Positions 1 to 11,935 are shown, counted from the first letter of the stretch. The stretch: 64,000 nt of DNA from Bugulina stolonifera (GCA_935421135.1 OW285197.1:4273350-4337349), one strand, 5' to 3'. Made by a program: numbers and translations. Notes: generated from the letters alone by a model not told the origin.

Positions 1-258
1 TTACGGTTCAATATAAGAGTTCATCATCTCCTCCTCATACATTTTGAGAATAGAGTCAATGTAATGTGGTGTATTCACAGTCAAATATTATGTAAATAGG
101 GTAAAACTGAAATGCTTATATGTGATAGAACCAATACTATATGTATAATATACATGTACTTGACTGTGTTACCTAGTAGAAAGAGTGTTATTGTTAGCTG
201 TATGTACATATTACGTTATGACGAATATGATGGCAACAGTTGTTTGGTTTACTTGTAG

Positions 259-3200
259 CATCTGGATCAACAGAGAGTAGTCAGCTAATTCACACACAGC
301 CACCTCCCCTATCTTCAGTTCCTCTAGTCAGCGGTATAGACTCGGGTGACTCCGCCCTCGGCTCCATGTCCGCATCTCAATTCCTCTCATCACAATCTCA
401 GTCTAGCTCACAGTCGCCACTCGGGGCTCTGCACCCACACACACCACTTCTATCTACAGCCAGGGTTAGTATAGCTTACATACACCACTTCTATCTACAG
501 CCAGGGTTAGTATAGCTTACATACACCACTTCTATCTACAGCCAGTGTTAGTATAGCTTACATGCATTATACAATGTAATCTAGCTACATCAGTGTACCA
601 TCAACCACCTGTTGGCATGGCAACAGTTAAAGCAATGTGCAGCAAATTTGGCCAGTGATATATTCAAATTACCAAAACACATTTTCTATCAGTGAACGAA
701 TAGTCTACTAAACTAACTGCATGTAACTGTTGGCCAAGTCACTACCATAGTGTAACTCTTGTTCTCTCTTTTTGAGGGGAAATTAGCAGTAAACCACATT
801 TATTGTTACAATTCAACTAAATGCTACATAATTTGCTCTAGAACTACTGATACTGGATCAAACTTAGAAACTTTTAAAGGGGGACAGACAACTCCAAATC
901 TATAATACTTGTCTAGAATTATTTTTTTCTTTGAAGTGGATGGCAACACATCTGTGAATCTACAAGTATGATAGGGTTGGGTGACATAGTGCTAGTATGT
1001 ATTGAATAGTTTAGTATGTTAACTCATGTTACTTAAATATTTGGTATTGCGTATTTAATAACTTTGGCTATCTCATGACATTGTGTTCTGTTATTGGTTG
1101 CAGCAGACACTTGACACTGCAGGCAAATCCTTGTCACTAGAAAGATCTGATTCTACAGGCTCTCAGTTGAGCAGTAGCGCAGGCTCCCAGCCTCTCAAAA
1201 ATGCCAAGTCATGGGCAGGTACGTTGGCTACCCTCTCCACTAGGTTCTCGCTTGTTTGGTTTTTACTCCATGGTCACTTATTTGCAAGCATATAAATGCA
1301 ATCCTATGAATATAGTGATATTTGTTCTAATGTAGAATTCAGAACTTGTCTTCATTGTCTCGGAGCACTTTATACTCAGCCGTGTAAGCAGGTTACACAC
1401 ATTCCTACATCAGTTGGATGCTAGCTTATCTATGGACATAGAAGTGACTTCTTAGTCATCTGATTTGGTGTGATGATCCCTCTTTTCTCTGAGCCCTCAG
1501 CCAGCCCCAACAAATTCATTGAGCTATGCTAACTCTGATTTCGTTGACATTATTAACTCTGTTCTGGTAGACTTTGCCAAGAAGCAAACAACCACCCCTG
1601 GGTCTAAGAGGGGCCCCACCCACTCCACAACCCCCTACACGGCCCCTCAGGATCTCAGCAATGGCAGGAAATCAGTAGCAGCGCCTCCAACTACAAATAG
1701 CTTCGAGCAATTCAAGAGAGCGGCTAAAGAGAGGGTGGAGCGAGAGAGAAGCCTCAAGGAGGAGCAGGAGAGGTGAGGAACCGAGTCTATGCTACACATA
1801 TTATATTTATCCAATCATACCACGTGGTCTACTCGGCTTGATTAAACACTTGTGTTTATTTCAACACATAACCTAAACTGTGTGCGAATAGAAGAGCTCC
1901 TGTTGTCAATATTGTATATGAATAGAATCTTGGAATGACCGTTTCGAATCTCTTATTGTGGGTTGTCTCCACAACATCTATAAAAGTGGAGAAAAAATTC
2001 CATCTCAATATGTGGGAGTTGTCAGCCCCAGCACACCCACAGCGATGACAACTCCAATGAATAGGTTCTAGTGAGCTGTCAGTCCGTCTGGCTATATTAT
2101 TTATACATGTGCTTATCTACATATATTTTTGTCTTCTGGCACTTCTTGTGGTCATAAATAAACTGTCATTGTGTTGTTAGGAAACGACAGCTAGCGGAGA
2201 GGAAGGAGAGAGAAAGAGCTGAAGCTGAGAGGAAAAGACTCCTTGAGGCTGCAGAACAGGCAAAGTCTGAGGCTATGCAGAAACAGAGACAGCAGCAAGA
2301 GCAGCAGGTTAGTGTAGTAGATGCTGCATTTAGTGTAGTATATACTGCAGTAAGTGTGTAGTATATACTGCAGTAAGTGTGTAGTATATACTGCAGTAAG
2401 TGTCTAGTATATACTGCAGTAAGTGTGTAGTATATACTGCAGTAAGTGTGTAGTATATACTGTAGTTAGTGTAGTATATGCTGTAGTTAGTGTAGTATAT
2501 GCTGTAGTTAGTGTAGTATATGCTGTAGTTAGTGTAGTATATGCTGTAGTTAGTGCGTGGTGTGTACTGTAGTTAGTATGTAGTATATACTGTAGTTAGT
2601 GTAGTATATGCTGTAGTTAGTGTAGTATATACTGTAGTTGGTATGTAGTATATACTGTAGTTGCCATTCTTCTGGCAAGTTTTGGATAGCCGCTAGAATA
2701 GCGTATAGTTATATGTGAATAGTTTAAGCAATCCTTGATTGCCAATGGTACTACATAGAAATCACACATTACAGCTTAAGGTAGCATAACTCCTTGTGTA
2801 GTCGAGACCCTGTATATAGGCAGTGGTATATACTGTTGTTATCATGCTAGAGTACATTTTAGGCTGCAGCTGCTCCCTCTGGTGAGAGTCAATCTGCCTC
2901 CAAGGCACAAAGGGAACGGGATAGACTGAGAGAGCAAGAGAGAAGAAAGAGAATGATGGTAGGTTAATACACACTTTATTACACGATATATACAACAATA
3001 GAAGAACTTAGTCTATTATATTATTGATTGCTTGTTAATCGGTTGCTCATCTTTCGGGCAAGGTGTCCCTGTTAGACTAACATACTCAGTGCATCTTGTG
3101 GATTGTATGTAGTGCACTACTCAGCCTCTAGTACTCCCGTCACATTCGGCACAAACATGGAACGTGTGGCTTGCAATGTATTTTATAGCCCGACAGTTTT

Positions 3201-3500
3201 ATCCTAGTTTTGTTTGCCTTGTGGGGAACACGAGCGTTTTAGCTCTCTGCTATTTCTTCGTTTCGCCTTACAAAGAATTCACTGCTTGGTTATTGATTTG
3301 TTACGTGATATCCCCAGCTCATACAGCTACGTGTAAATAGATTCATGAAATAATGCCTCACTTTGGGACTTCCGAGCAGTATGATGACGTCATGTGATAT
3401 CACAATGGTTATAGTCTGTTTCTCCTTGCAGATGAAGAGCCAGGTAGACATGAGTGAACAGAGGCAGCTGTTTGAAACATTTGAAACTGGAGGATACTAA
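259..3500 (+). CDS. BRD4-like: BRD4-like BET protein, C-terminal exons (5' part outside window)
   Basis: Six exons join in frame: 259-464, 1104-1218, 1505-1772, 2181-2307, 2863-2958 and 3432-3500 (TAA at 3498). They give about 293 residues: a Ser/Gln-rich stretch, then KNAKSWA, FEQFKRAAKERVERE, a long charged Lys/Arg/Glu/Gln helix, QREREREQERRKR-like basic sequence, and the end QRQLFETFETGGY. This order matches the C-terminus of long-isoform BRD4 (KNAGSWASL, FEQFRRAAREKEE, REQERRRREAM, terminal FEENLF-type acidic-aromatic motif), the region that recruits P-TEFb to release paused RNA polymerase II. Bromodomains and the ET domain must lie upstream of the window. The acceptor at 1504, rather than 1500, is chosen because only it keeps the frame open. 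A possible ATTAAA poly(A) signal lies near 3879. BET identity is secure. One-to-one orthology with BRD4 rather than a single invertebrate BET gene cannot be judged. Confidence 0.9.
441..563 (+). repeat. 41-bp tandem repeat spanning an exon-intron junction
   Basis: Three copies with a 41-bp period start at about 441, 482 and 523. Each contains the end of the BET exon (coding for ...LLSTAR) and the donor that follows it. Copies 1 and 2 carry the same CCAGG/GTTAGT donor context; copy 3 reads CCAGT. Exonic and intronic sequence were therefore duplicated together. Confidence 0.9.
2308..2660. repeat. Intronic minisatellite (about 17-24 bp units)
   Basis: A degenerate tandem array of units such as GTAGTATATACTGCAGTAAG fills most of the intron between the fourth and fifth listed BET exons. 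The unit drifts into shorter GTAGTATATGCTGTAGTTA forms towards its centre. It starts right at the donor of the 2181-2307 exon. Confidence 0.85.
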
Positions 3501-5852
3501 TCTATTCCCTTTGGCGGGACAGCTTAGTGGTGCTCAAAGACTTGGATATTATATTCTCAGAGGTAGAAAGCCTCACTATGAACGTTTACTTGACTTAACC
3601 AATAGGATTGTGACCTTAACTGGCTCCGCCTTCTCTAATGACATCATAATATTGCTTTGTATTTTTGTCTCACAATTAATCATCGAGTTATGTTGCTCAA
3701 CACTTTTTCATTATAATTTCTAGTAGACCTTGCACATTGCGTCTCTCTCCATATAATTGACTGAGTTAGGTTAGTAAATTTATATTATTTTGGAATCATC
3801 TCCACATGTAAATATGAAATACTGTATCAAAATATTGTAATCAACGTATTGTAAATTGCTTCCAATATATATTCTAATAATATTAAAATGTTTATAGCCT
3901 TTATTTACTCTCTCTCTCTCTCTTTCTATGCACCCTGCATTACTTAGCCTAGGCTACTGGTCTCTACATCTCCATAATTATGTATGGCAATTAGTGTTGG
4001 AGCGGCCTAGTTTTCAGGCACAGGCCAACATGCTCAAGAATATCTGGGTCACGAACATACCAGCCTGGGCCAAAAGCAAAACCGCTATTCTCCACAAACG
4101 TGGGTGTCCTGATGAACTAGGGATGGCTTCCACCGACTAAGCAAACTCAGTTTGATTGTCCCTTTCGGCCTCGGCCATCTTGGGAACTTTATTTGCTACG
4201 CAGGCCACTCCAAGAGACGCTAAATATGATACAGTTATTTCCTTGTTGGCCAATGATATTGAGAGTGTATAGTTAGATAACTGATCAAGATATTATTGGT
4301 TAGTGTATGGCAATCATGCTTGCCAAAAGTGTCCAGATTTTGTCAGGATACCCCCTGGTTTTTGTGTCTGTCCTTGCAAAATTTGGTAAAAATGTTGACA
4401 AACCTCATAAAACACAAAATACAACCTAAAATAAGTCATTTACATTGAAGAAAATATCTTACAAGCCACTAAAAAGCACTAAAATTGATAATCTGATGCT
4501 GTTCAGTGATCAGTTTATTCTAATAATGTACATGTACACCCAAACTATGTCCAGAGATTCTGGTGCTTGTTCAGGGATTTTGAAATAGAATGTCCAGATA
4601 TTTTGCTCCTGCTCCCTGTCAAGTATGATGGCAATAACACCTCCTCCTACACAACACATACTTACTGCAATAATTTATCACCATTTTGGAGTTATCTTGT
4701 CTTCAATTATGAGTAATAAGCTAGATAAACAATCTATTGCGTCTTACTTAAGGCTCGGCTACACGAGAGGCCCTGAACTTTGTTGTTCATTGGCATAGTT
4801 CTATTTAGGCAGCGGTGGTTGCCCTGATTAATATTCGGCCAATTATCAAAGCCTATTTCTAATAAATTATATAATCGAAATCTGGAGCGCTGTCTCTACA
4901 TGTAGTATTGACCAATCACCATAGCAATCCATGACGCCGCAAACCGAGAAGACCAACATGCTAGTCTTTGCATAGCTGAACAAACTGCACACCGATATGC
5001 TCTAGAACGAGGCTCCGAAAAAGAACAACCGGTGCCTTTTATTTACAAAGGAACTGTACCACAGCAGGTCCATGGCTATATGTTTAACACACTTAGTGCA
5101 ATCTTTGAAAGTTTGCTCCAAGTTGCTATCATGGGTACACAATGCGGGGGAGAACAACTTCTTGTAATTATCACATTTAGAGCAGACAACTTCTAGTTAC
5201 AATGTATGACGATATTGGGAGAGGACAACTTGTTATCTTGGTCAGCAGCCTTTGAAACCCGTGTATGTGGAGAAGATAATTATTAAAATAAAACATAATA
5301 CATCCGAGCTATACAACACTTCTACACATCATGTACATGTAAGTGGGGACACATCATAATTGTTACAATGTACTATCTCACACTAACCATGCTAACTATA
5401 ATTAAATATGCTAAAATGTATAATTAATCGCTGCATTTTATTTCATTAGTGACTTAGAATTTGAGACAGCTGTTTGTCCTCACTATTTTAGAATAGTAAA
5501 AATAACATCAGTTTCTCGTCCTCTCTCTAGAATGGATCAAGTGCAGCGGCCCTGCAGCGGCCCTGCAGCCACCGGCAGACATAAATATATTGTACATGTA
5601 CATTATTACACGTAGTATCATTATTACAATCGTGTACAATTGAACATACATGTAGACGTGTAGTCATGTTATCTGCAAAGTACATGTACATACATGTACA
5701 TCAGTCTCCAGTGTACATTGTACAGAATTGCCAGTGAGCAGTTTCAAGAAATGAGATGGAGTTTCGTATTTGCGTGCAACGTATTTACTATAATTATACC
5801 TAACGTATATTATTTGTATTTACAATGAGCGTATAATAATGTAATATAATAT
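3501..5852. other. BET 3' UTR and intergenic DNA
   Basis: Holds the probable 3' UTR of the BET gene to about 3.9 kb, a short CT microsatellite at 3908-3924, and AT-rich unique-looking sequence. I see no coding region with splice support. A 70-residue open frame at 3928-4140 has no recognisable motif. Several copies of a TACATGTACA-type palindrome lie at 5.57-5.71 kb. Confidence 0.6.
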
Positions 5853-6438
5853 TGTAATGGTTTTTGGGTCTTGGTGTGGTCATCCTAAGACGAGTCCAAA
5901 ATGAAGTGCCTATGAGTGGTGCTAGGCCTTCTCATTACATGAAAGATTGATCGGTGTCAGTAGTCAAAGAACTACCAAAAACGACCCATATGATCCCGAG
6001 TCAATGCTTGTTTGCAATACTGAGAAAGAGAGTGATCCGACCTAGTAGGCAATTCGTGTTGCAAGGTCGAGGACCTTAACAACTAGAATGACCTATCTAC
6101 GAAGTGAAAGACTCTATATATAAGTATAGAAGTGTCTTTATTGAGATCCAAGCATGAACTGAGACAACAAACATGAAAACAATGCCCTTTATATAGTAAG
6201 AGAACTTCCAGAGGAAGTTCCGGTAAAAAGGCCGACGTAGTGTCGGGAAAAGACGACGTAGGGTCGCCCGGAAATTGCGCAACAGCATGGCGGCCGGCCG
6301 GAAGCCCGATGGCCGACCCAAAATGGGTCGGGTTATTACAAAAGATGCTTAAAATCATCTAGATCATAATTATGCAAAATCAATACCAAGTAATTCTGAG
6401 AGGTCGGGCCTCTTTACATGGGTATAAAAACCACTACA
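5853..6438 (-). mobile_element. Solo LTR copy a (586 bp)
   Basis: On the minus strand it begins TGTAGTGG and ends CCATTACA, the TG...CA ends of an LTR. It is flanked by the 4-bp direct repeat ATAT (5849-5852 and 6439-6442). Internally it has a TATATAAAGGGC promoter-like box, then AATAAAGACA about 50-60 bp downstream, the spacing of TATA box and poly(A) signal in a short LTR. It lacks the extra 5' (U3) sequence seen in copies b, d, e and f. Confidence 0.8.
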
Positions 6439-6852
6439 ATATAATAATATAATATGCATGTAATATAATATAATAAAATATGATATTATATATTATATTT
6501 GGGAATTGGGAAGTGGGAATTGGATGTTGGTGTAATTAACCACACTGACAAGATGTGATTTGGCCAAATGATGGAATTCTTGGGCACAACAAGCTGTCCT
6601 CATCAAATCATACAGAGAAGTTGTCCTATCCCAATACGTCGCTTTTTCTAGGAAAGCACAACTTACTATAACAGCCAACAACAGTCATTATGAACCATTA
6701 TTATATTATCATGTAACGATTGTATTGCATTATTAATAGTAGAACATTCACATCTTTGTGCATAGAACATTTACATGTTAGTATTGGCAATTCATGGCAT
6801 TTCTTGTACTCCAGGAAACCTAGCTAACTTACAGCATAATGTACATGTTGAT
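6439..6852. other. AT-rich spacer between LTR a and the orphan gene
   Basis: Contains a TAATA-rich low-complexity run (about 6437-6500) and the likely 3' UTR of the minus-strand gene that ends at 6853. No further gene seen. Confidence 0.5.
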
Positions 6853-7863
6853 TTATATCATTACTTTGTACCATAAAATATAAATTCCAGCCGTAATCAA
6901 ATTGTATGACAGAACGTTGCACCAATTATAATGGTCGACAGTCAGTAAAATTCCATAACAAATTATGGCGATAAAGAAGGGTGCGTGATTTTCAGCACCC
7001 CCATCATCATCCAGCTCGCTAGTAGGTACTAGGTCTGTATCACATTCAGACGTCTCAATATCTTTTTGGTAACTTTGTGATCTCACTAACAATAAACAAT
7101 TTGCCACAAATATTAGTAATAGGAATAAAGTAGAAATCACTAGAATGGGAAGTACAAGGTCATCGCTATGGTTACCAATGCTATACAACATGGCCTGTGG
7201 ATAACAGTAGCCAATCAGCAACCATAACCAGCTGCTTATAAAATAACAAATCAACAGGTAATACAGCATGACCTGGCATGAGTCGTAGACTTTGAAGTTG
7301 CACTGCATAGCTGGCCGCTTTGAATGAGTCAGCACAGACATGCCAACAGCGTGAAAGAGTGTATATGAGTGATATGTCATCAAATACCAGCAAACTAAAA
7401 TTGTATGCTCCTGGCAAATTTTATGACAGTCGTACAAAACATAACTCCTATCTCTGAATTGTCTTTCCCTGTCTGGGTACGTCGACATAATTATAGGTAT
7501 TGCCAATATAACCGGTAAGTAAAGTCCAAATAGAATATTCTGGAAGAAGTATATTGCCGTGCACATACCACCAGCAACTAGTGTTTCCATGACAACCGAT
7601 ATCTCCGAGTTGAGGTCAGATATAGTGTTAACTCTGAGAAGAGTGGCAAATATTACTATCAGAGAGAAATTACGGTGTATCTGGTCTATCTTTACGTTGT
7701 GGAAGTAGCCAAGTAAGGCATCAGTTGTAGAGTTGCCCTCTCTTGCTCTGACTTTCTCAGATGAGGGTATAACATGAACACTCTGAGAACGCTCGACATT
7801 TTGGTAAAGTTCATCACTGCTGATCTCTCTGCTACCCTTCTCCATGTTCATATTATTAGCCAT
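6853..7863 (-). CDS. Intronless multi-pass membrane protein, family unknown
   Basis: A single open frame of 336 residues from MANNMNMEKG to YKVMI; the frame stays open 35 codons further upstream to an ATG at 7968. I prefer the ATG at 7863 because a hydrophilic Ser/Glu-rich N-terminus follows it, but cannot exclude the longer start. About seven or eight hydrophobic segments are visible, including SLIVIFATLL, LYLPVILAIPIIM, VMLYYLLICYF, LVLPILVISTLFLLLIF, FFIAIICYGILL and YNLITAGIYIL, with an acidic loop TSELDDDGG before the last pair. Cysteine pairs near CHKICQEH and the CNFKVYDSCQ loop could form disulfides. I recognise no family signature; a divergent intronless 7TM receptor or a transporter are both possible. 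It is the only long ORF in the window with no paralogue or splice structure. Confidence 0.55.
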   Translation of the reverse strand: MANNMNMEKGSREISSDELYQNVERSQSVHVIPSSEKVRAREGNSTTDALLGYFHNVKIDQIHRNFSLIVIFATLLRVNTISDLNSEISVVMETLVAGGMCTAIYFFQNILFGLYLPVILAIPIIMSTYPDRERQFRDRSYVLYDCHKICQEHTILVCWYLMTYHSYTLFHAVGMSVLTHSKRPAMQCNFKVYDSCQVMLYYLLICYFISSWLWLLIGYCYPQAMLYSIGNHSDDLVLPILVISTLFLLLIFVANCLLLVRSQSYQKDIETSECDTDLVPTSELDDDGGAENHAPFFIAIICYGILLTVDHYNWCNVLSYNLITAGIYILWYKVMI

Positions 7864-9050
7864 GGTATCGACGAAAATGAGTGTAGTTGTCAACCAATGA
7901 GATGCCAGTTTAGCAATATAAAAGTTGTACTGTAGCTCTTTGCATGGTGCCACCTTTCTTCTCAGCACATGCGCTAAAATTTATAATAATTTATTTATAC
8001 TGATAAAGTAGCAATAATTTCAGTGGTCTTATATTTTTCATTTTTCTTTCCAAGTATTTCGATGCCAGTCCTGGTATGAACGGCAGAGGATACTTCGACT
8101 AGTACCAAAATTTCTCGAATAAAAATCACAAATATTTTGTGGTATGCTGATACTACACAAGTAGTACTGTCTAGTACTAATTGATATCACACTACTTTGT
8201 GTCATAAGATTCCGCACCACATCGATCTACATATCTTCAACTCTACGTTCTCTACATTCTTCAAGAATAATATGAATTTCCCACCATTACCAATAAACAT
8301 AGTATTGAATATTGGGTAGGTTGTACATGTATGTCTGTACCGAGTCTATACAAATCAGTCTGTGCTGCATTCATAGTATTCATGTACACATGAATATCAT
8401 AGTCCATTAGTACATTGCACATGACTTGTACATGTACATGACCTGTGCATGACTTGTACATGACCTGTGCATGACCTGTACATGACCTGTACAAGACCTG
8501 CACATGACCTGTACATGACCTGTACAATGTACACTTCTCCTTTTCAACTTTTTCAAACTATGTTTTATCCCTCTTGTTCTTTGCAAATTTAAATTATTGC
8601 TAACAACAGCAGAATCGTACTAGTATATTACTAAAATCTATGTATAACAACATGCACAAATATTGTTGTTGTACAAATATTGTTGTTGTTGTACAATGTG
8701 CCAATGTGATTAAAATGTGTTGATTGAAATAATTGTATTAGAAGTTGTCTTCCTTCTCACCTGATCTGATCCAAGAAGAAGATCTTCCTCCTAGGCTGCA
8801 GTGAGCTGTTAGTAGTACCTCTGAGCTGTTAGTGCTACTAGGCTGATCTCTGTGTACTGATATAGCTGTGATAGTAGTAGTAGTGACAGTGTAGCTGTGA
8901 TACAGCTACTCAACTCTCTATCAGGTGCCGGATTATTTGTATTCTTGGTCATTGGTTTATTGATTGTAGAGCTTTACAATGCTTTACAAATGTGCACAAT
9001 GGAAAACTGAATAGCAGGGTCATGTTATAATGCATGTCATGTTAAAATAT
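7864..9050. other. 5' flank of the orphan gene and intergenic DNA
   Basis: Apart from the satellite at about 8418-8530, this is AT-rich sequence with short trinucleotide runs (TTG near 8660-8690, TAG near 8870). No supported gene. Confidence 0.5.
8418..8530. repeat. Short minisatellite of TGTACATGACC units
   Basis: About ten imperfect 10-11 bp units of the type GACCTGTACAT/GACCTGTGCAT in tandem. Confidence 0.85.
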
Positions 9051-9483
9051 TGTAATGGCTCACGATATTTGTACATACGACTCCAGTCACCCTTATAGCA
9101 CTCTAAGTGCCTAGTAGTTGCTACAGCACTACTCACCTAACACTTATTCTCTTGCACCTAGCTGTTTTGATGCTCATACCTACATTGTATTGCATGTCTG
9201 TGATGACGACAAACGTCACAACTGTCACAACACCGACAAACGTCACAACAATTTTTCGACAAACGTCACAAAAGTGCACCGACAAACGTAACAACACCGA
9301 CAAACGTCAAAATAATTTTTCGACAAACGTCACAACAAATTTTCGACAATTGTCGAAAATTTGTTGTGACGTTTTAATAACACCATAACACCAAAAAATG
9401 ATGCTTTTTGCTTTGATTTACCCTTCAATTTGATTATTGTTTGCTGTGTTTTAAAAACTGAAGAAAACAGAAGATAGTTAAAA

Positions 9484-9654
9484 GCAGAGTGTGACAACTC
9501 CCAACTGAGAACATGGAATTATCGATTCAATTGTTTCGCTAAAAATCAAGACAGCTGAGCAGAAGCAGATCTACTTATGCACAGCTGTTTTGGTTTCTAG
9601 CAAAAAAATTTAATCGATAATTTAATGTCTTCTATGTGGAGTTGTCATACTCTG
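9484..9654. mobile_element. Palindromic MITE-like segment, copy 1
   Basis: A 171-bp imperfect palindrome with ends GCAGAGTGTGACAACTCCCA and its complement GGAGTTGTCATACTCTGC. The arms continue through AATTATCGATT and CAGCTG blocks. It lies in the left arm of the 2-kb transposon. Its ends resemble short GACAACTCC motifs scattered elsewhere in the window. Confidence 0.7.
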
Positions 9655-10631
9655 CAGTCTATATAGTGATTATAATCATTTAATACTAACTACATGTATA
9701 ATACTCGTATAATGACACACGCGCATATAACATGTTGAATAAAACTGAAACAAGTCTTTACTGGATGTCAACAATGATTGTAGCAAAATACGAATGGCTA
9801 GGATCACTCAGGTAAGATAAAACACCAGTTATTGCCGGGAATGTCCGGCTAAACAAATTATGGGATAAAGGTTACTTCCCAATCTGATAATTGCATCGAG
9901 TTGCACCTCGGTTTTTGATACGATTTTCTATTGGACAATTTTGTCGATTTTGAATTGAGAGCAAATAATTTCCGAAAAAAACAAATTGTATCAAAACATT
10001 GTGTAGCACTATGTCTAGTAGTAGAGTAGCATATATTTTTAATTTTATGTAGATTCTTGCATTTAGTTATACAGTGATGTACTTTGTTAGCAAGGAATTT
10101 ATAGTTATAGTTATACATTTTAAATAGTGATAACTAGGCAGGAGAGTTCCACCTGTCTTCATATTCTAGAAGCAGATGCTTCTCGGACTAAGGTGTCATA
10201 ACATATTCCCTTTAGATCTGTTGCCTGCAGCTGCATGGTATTTTTAATTATTTTAGAGAAGTGGTGGTGTATGTGAGACCTAGGCTATGTGTACAAACGT
10301 AATGCAAAACTTCGGCCCTTTGACCAGAATGCGATTCAATGCAATTTCCATATACACTGTACATGTAGTTAAATGGCCATTGAAGGATATTTTGTTTAGC
10401 TTGCCCATATTTGGTAATAGCTGGTGCTTTCATCTTTATTGAGTGATCCTTGCCATTCATATTTTGCTACAATCATTGTTGCCATTCAGTAATGACTTGT
10501 TTCAGTCTTAATTAACATGTTATACTTATATCATGCATGTACATGCATGTTATCAAAATACGTGTGGTTACAGTAGTATTGAACGATTATAATTTATTAA
10601 ATGAATTCATTATATAGGCTGCATAGTTAAC

Positions 10632-10804
10632 AGCAGAATGTGACAACTCCCAATAGAGGATACTAAATTAACAATTCAATTTTTTCGCTAAATATCAAGA
10701 TGGTTGGGCAGAAGCAGATTTACTTCTGCTCAGTTGTATTGGTTTTTGGCGAAAAAATTGAATTGCTAATTTCATGTTCTCTATTGGGAGTTGTCCCACT
10801 CTGC
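10632..10804. mobile_element. Palindromic MITE-like segment, copy 2
   Basis: A 173-bp counterpart of the segment at 9484-9654, located in the right arm of the same transposon, again with GCAGAATGTGACAACTCCC ... GGGAGTTGTCCCACTCTGC ends. Confidence 0.7.
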
Positions 10805-11867
10805 TTTTAACCATCTTCGGTTTTATTCAGTTTTGAAAACACAGCAAACAAAAATAATCCAATTGAAGGGTAAATCAAGGCAAAAAGCATTAATTTTTGG
10901 TGCTATGGCGTTATTTTATTGAACATTTGTGATATTTGTTGGCATTGTGACTTTTGTCGTTGAACCTTTGTGACATTTGTCGGCGCTGTGACATTTGTCG
11001 AAAAATTGTTGTGACGTTTGTCGGTGTTGTGACGTTTGTCGAAAAATTGTTGTGACGTTTGTCGGTGTTGTGACATTTGTCGGTGCACTTTTGTGACGTT
11101 TGTCGGTGTTGTGATGCTTGTCAAAAAATTGTTGTGACGTTTGTCGGTGTTGTGACAGTTGTGACGTTTGTCGTCGCTACACATGTCTAACCATACACTG
11201 ATAATTACATATCAATTACATACCTGTATATAGCATTACTGAGTCATTATACTGCTTTTATACCCATGTAAAGAGGCCCGACCTCTTAGAAATACTTGAT
11301 ATTTATTTTGCATATGATCTAGATGATTTTAAGCATCTTTTGTCAAACCCGACCTATTTTGAGTCGGCCATCGGGCTTCCGGCCGCCATGTTGTTGCGCA
11401 ATTTCTGGGCGACCCTACGTCGGCTTTTTTACCGGAACTACCTCCGGAAGTTCTATTACTATATAAAGGGCATTGTTTTTATGTTTGTTGTCTCAGTTCA
11501 TGCTTGGGTCTCAATAAAGACACTTCTATACTTATATATAGAGACTTTCACTTCGTAGATAGGTCATTCTAGTTGTTAAGGTCCTCGACCTTGCAACATG
11601 AACTGCCTACCAGGTCGGATCACTCTCTTTCTCAGTATAGCAAACAAGCATTGACTCGGGACCAAATGGGTCGTCTTTGGTAGTTCTTTGACTACTGATA
11701 CCGATTAATCTTTCATGTAATAAGAAGGCCTAGCACCACTCATAGGCACTTCATTTTGGACTCGGGAGTCGTCTTAGGACGACCGCACCAAAACCCACAA
11801 ACCATTACAATCTTATCAATTGTACTCATCAATACCAGTGGGGCTATATCACAGTTGGGTCCAAGTC

Positions 11868-11935
11868 AAGTCGACTTGTGACTTGACTTGACTTGACTTG
11901 ACTTGTGACTTGACTTGACTTGGCAAGTCCAATTT
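11868..11935. repeat. ACTTG pentanucleotide repeat
   Basis: Tandem GACTT/ACTTG units with small interruptions (GACTTGTGACTTGACTTGAC type), about 65 bp, just beyond the end of LTR copy b. Confidence 0.9.

Larger units (their letters stand above)
9200..11181. mobile_element. Non-autonomous DNA transposon with long inverted ends
   Basis: About 1.98 kb inserted in LTR copy b. The ends are inverted repeats (GTGATGACGACAAACGTCAC on the left; the complement of the right end reads GTAGCGACGACAAACGTCAC). They continue into inverted arrays of the unit CGACAAACGTCACAA (9207-9372 and 10920-11176), then into a further inverted segment up to about 550 bp. Flanking sequence GCATGTCT / ACATGTCT (9192-9199, 11181-11188) fits an 8-bp target-site duplication with one mismatch. 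The centre (9.7-10.6 kb) has no transposase-like ORF. An 8-bp duplication is known for hAT, P and Merlin elements among others; the ends do not let me choose. Confidence 0.8.
9051..11809 (+). mobile_element. LTR copy b, split by a nested DNA transposon
   Basis: Left part 9051-9199 starts TGTAATGG and aligns with the first 150 bp of copy f (shared TACGACTCC, AAGTGC and CTACTCA blocks). Right part 11182-11809 continues through the Pol II-like TATATAAAGGGC box and AATAAAGACA to CCATTACA. With the insert removed the copy is about 780 bp, close to the 807 bp of copy f. Flanks are ATAT (9047-9050) and ATCT (11810-11813), a 4-bp target duplication with one change. Confidence 0.8.

Noticed and set aside
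3928..4140. 70-codon frame after the BET gene
   Set aside because: Short, preceded by a CT microsatellite, no motif, and does not join the BET frame, which has already stopped.
10903..11184. 93-residue open frame rich in Thr/Asn/His/Arg
   Set aside because: It is a translation of the CGACAAACGTCACAA array at the transposon end, not a protein.
9047..11813. A CRISPR-like array of spaced repeats at 9.2 and 11.1 kb
   Set aside because: Repeats are contiguous or nearly so, occur as an inverted pair at the ends of a transposon, and the genome is eukaryotic.
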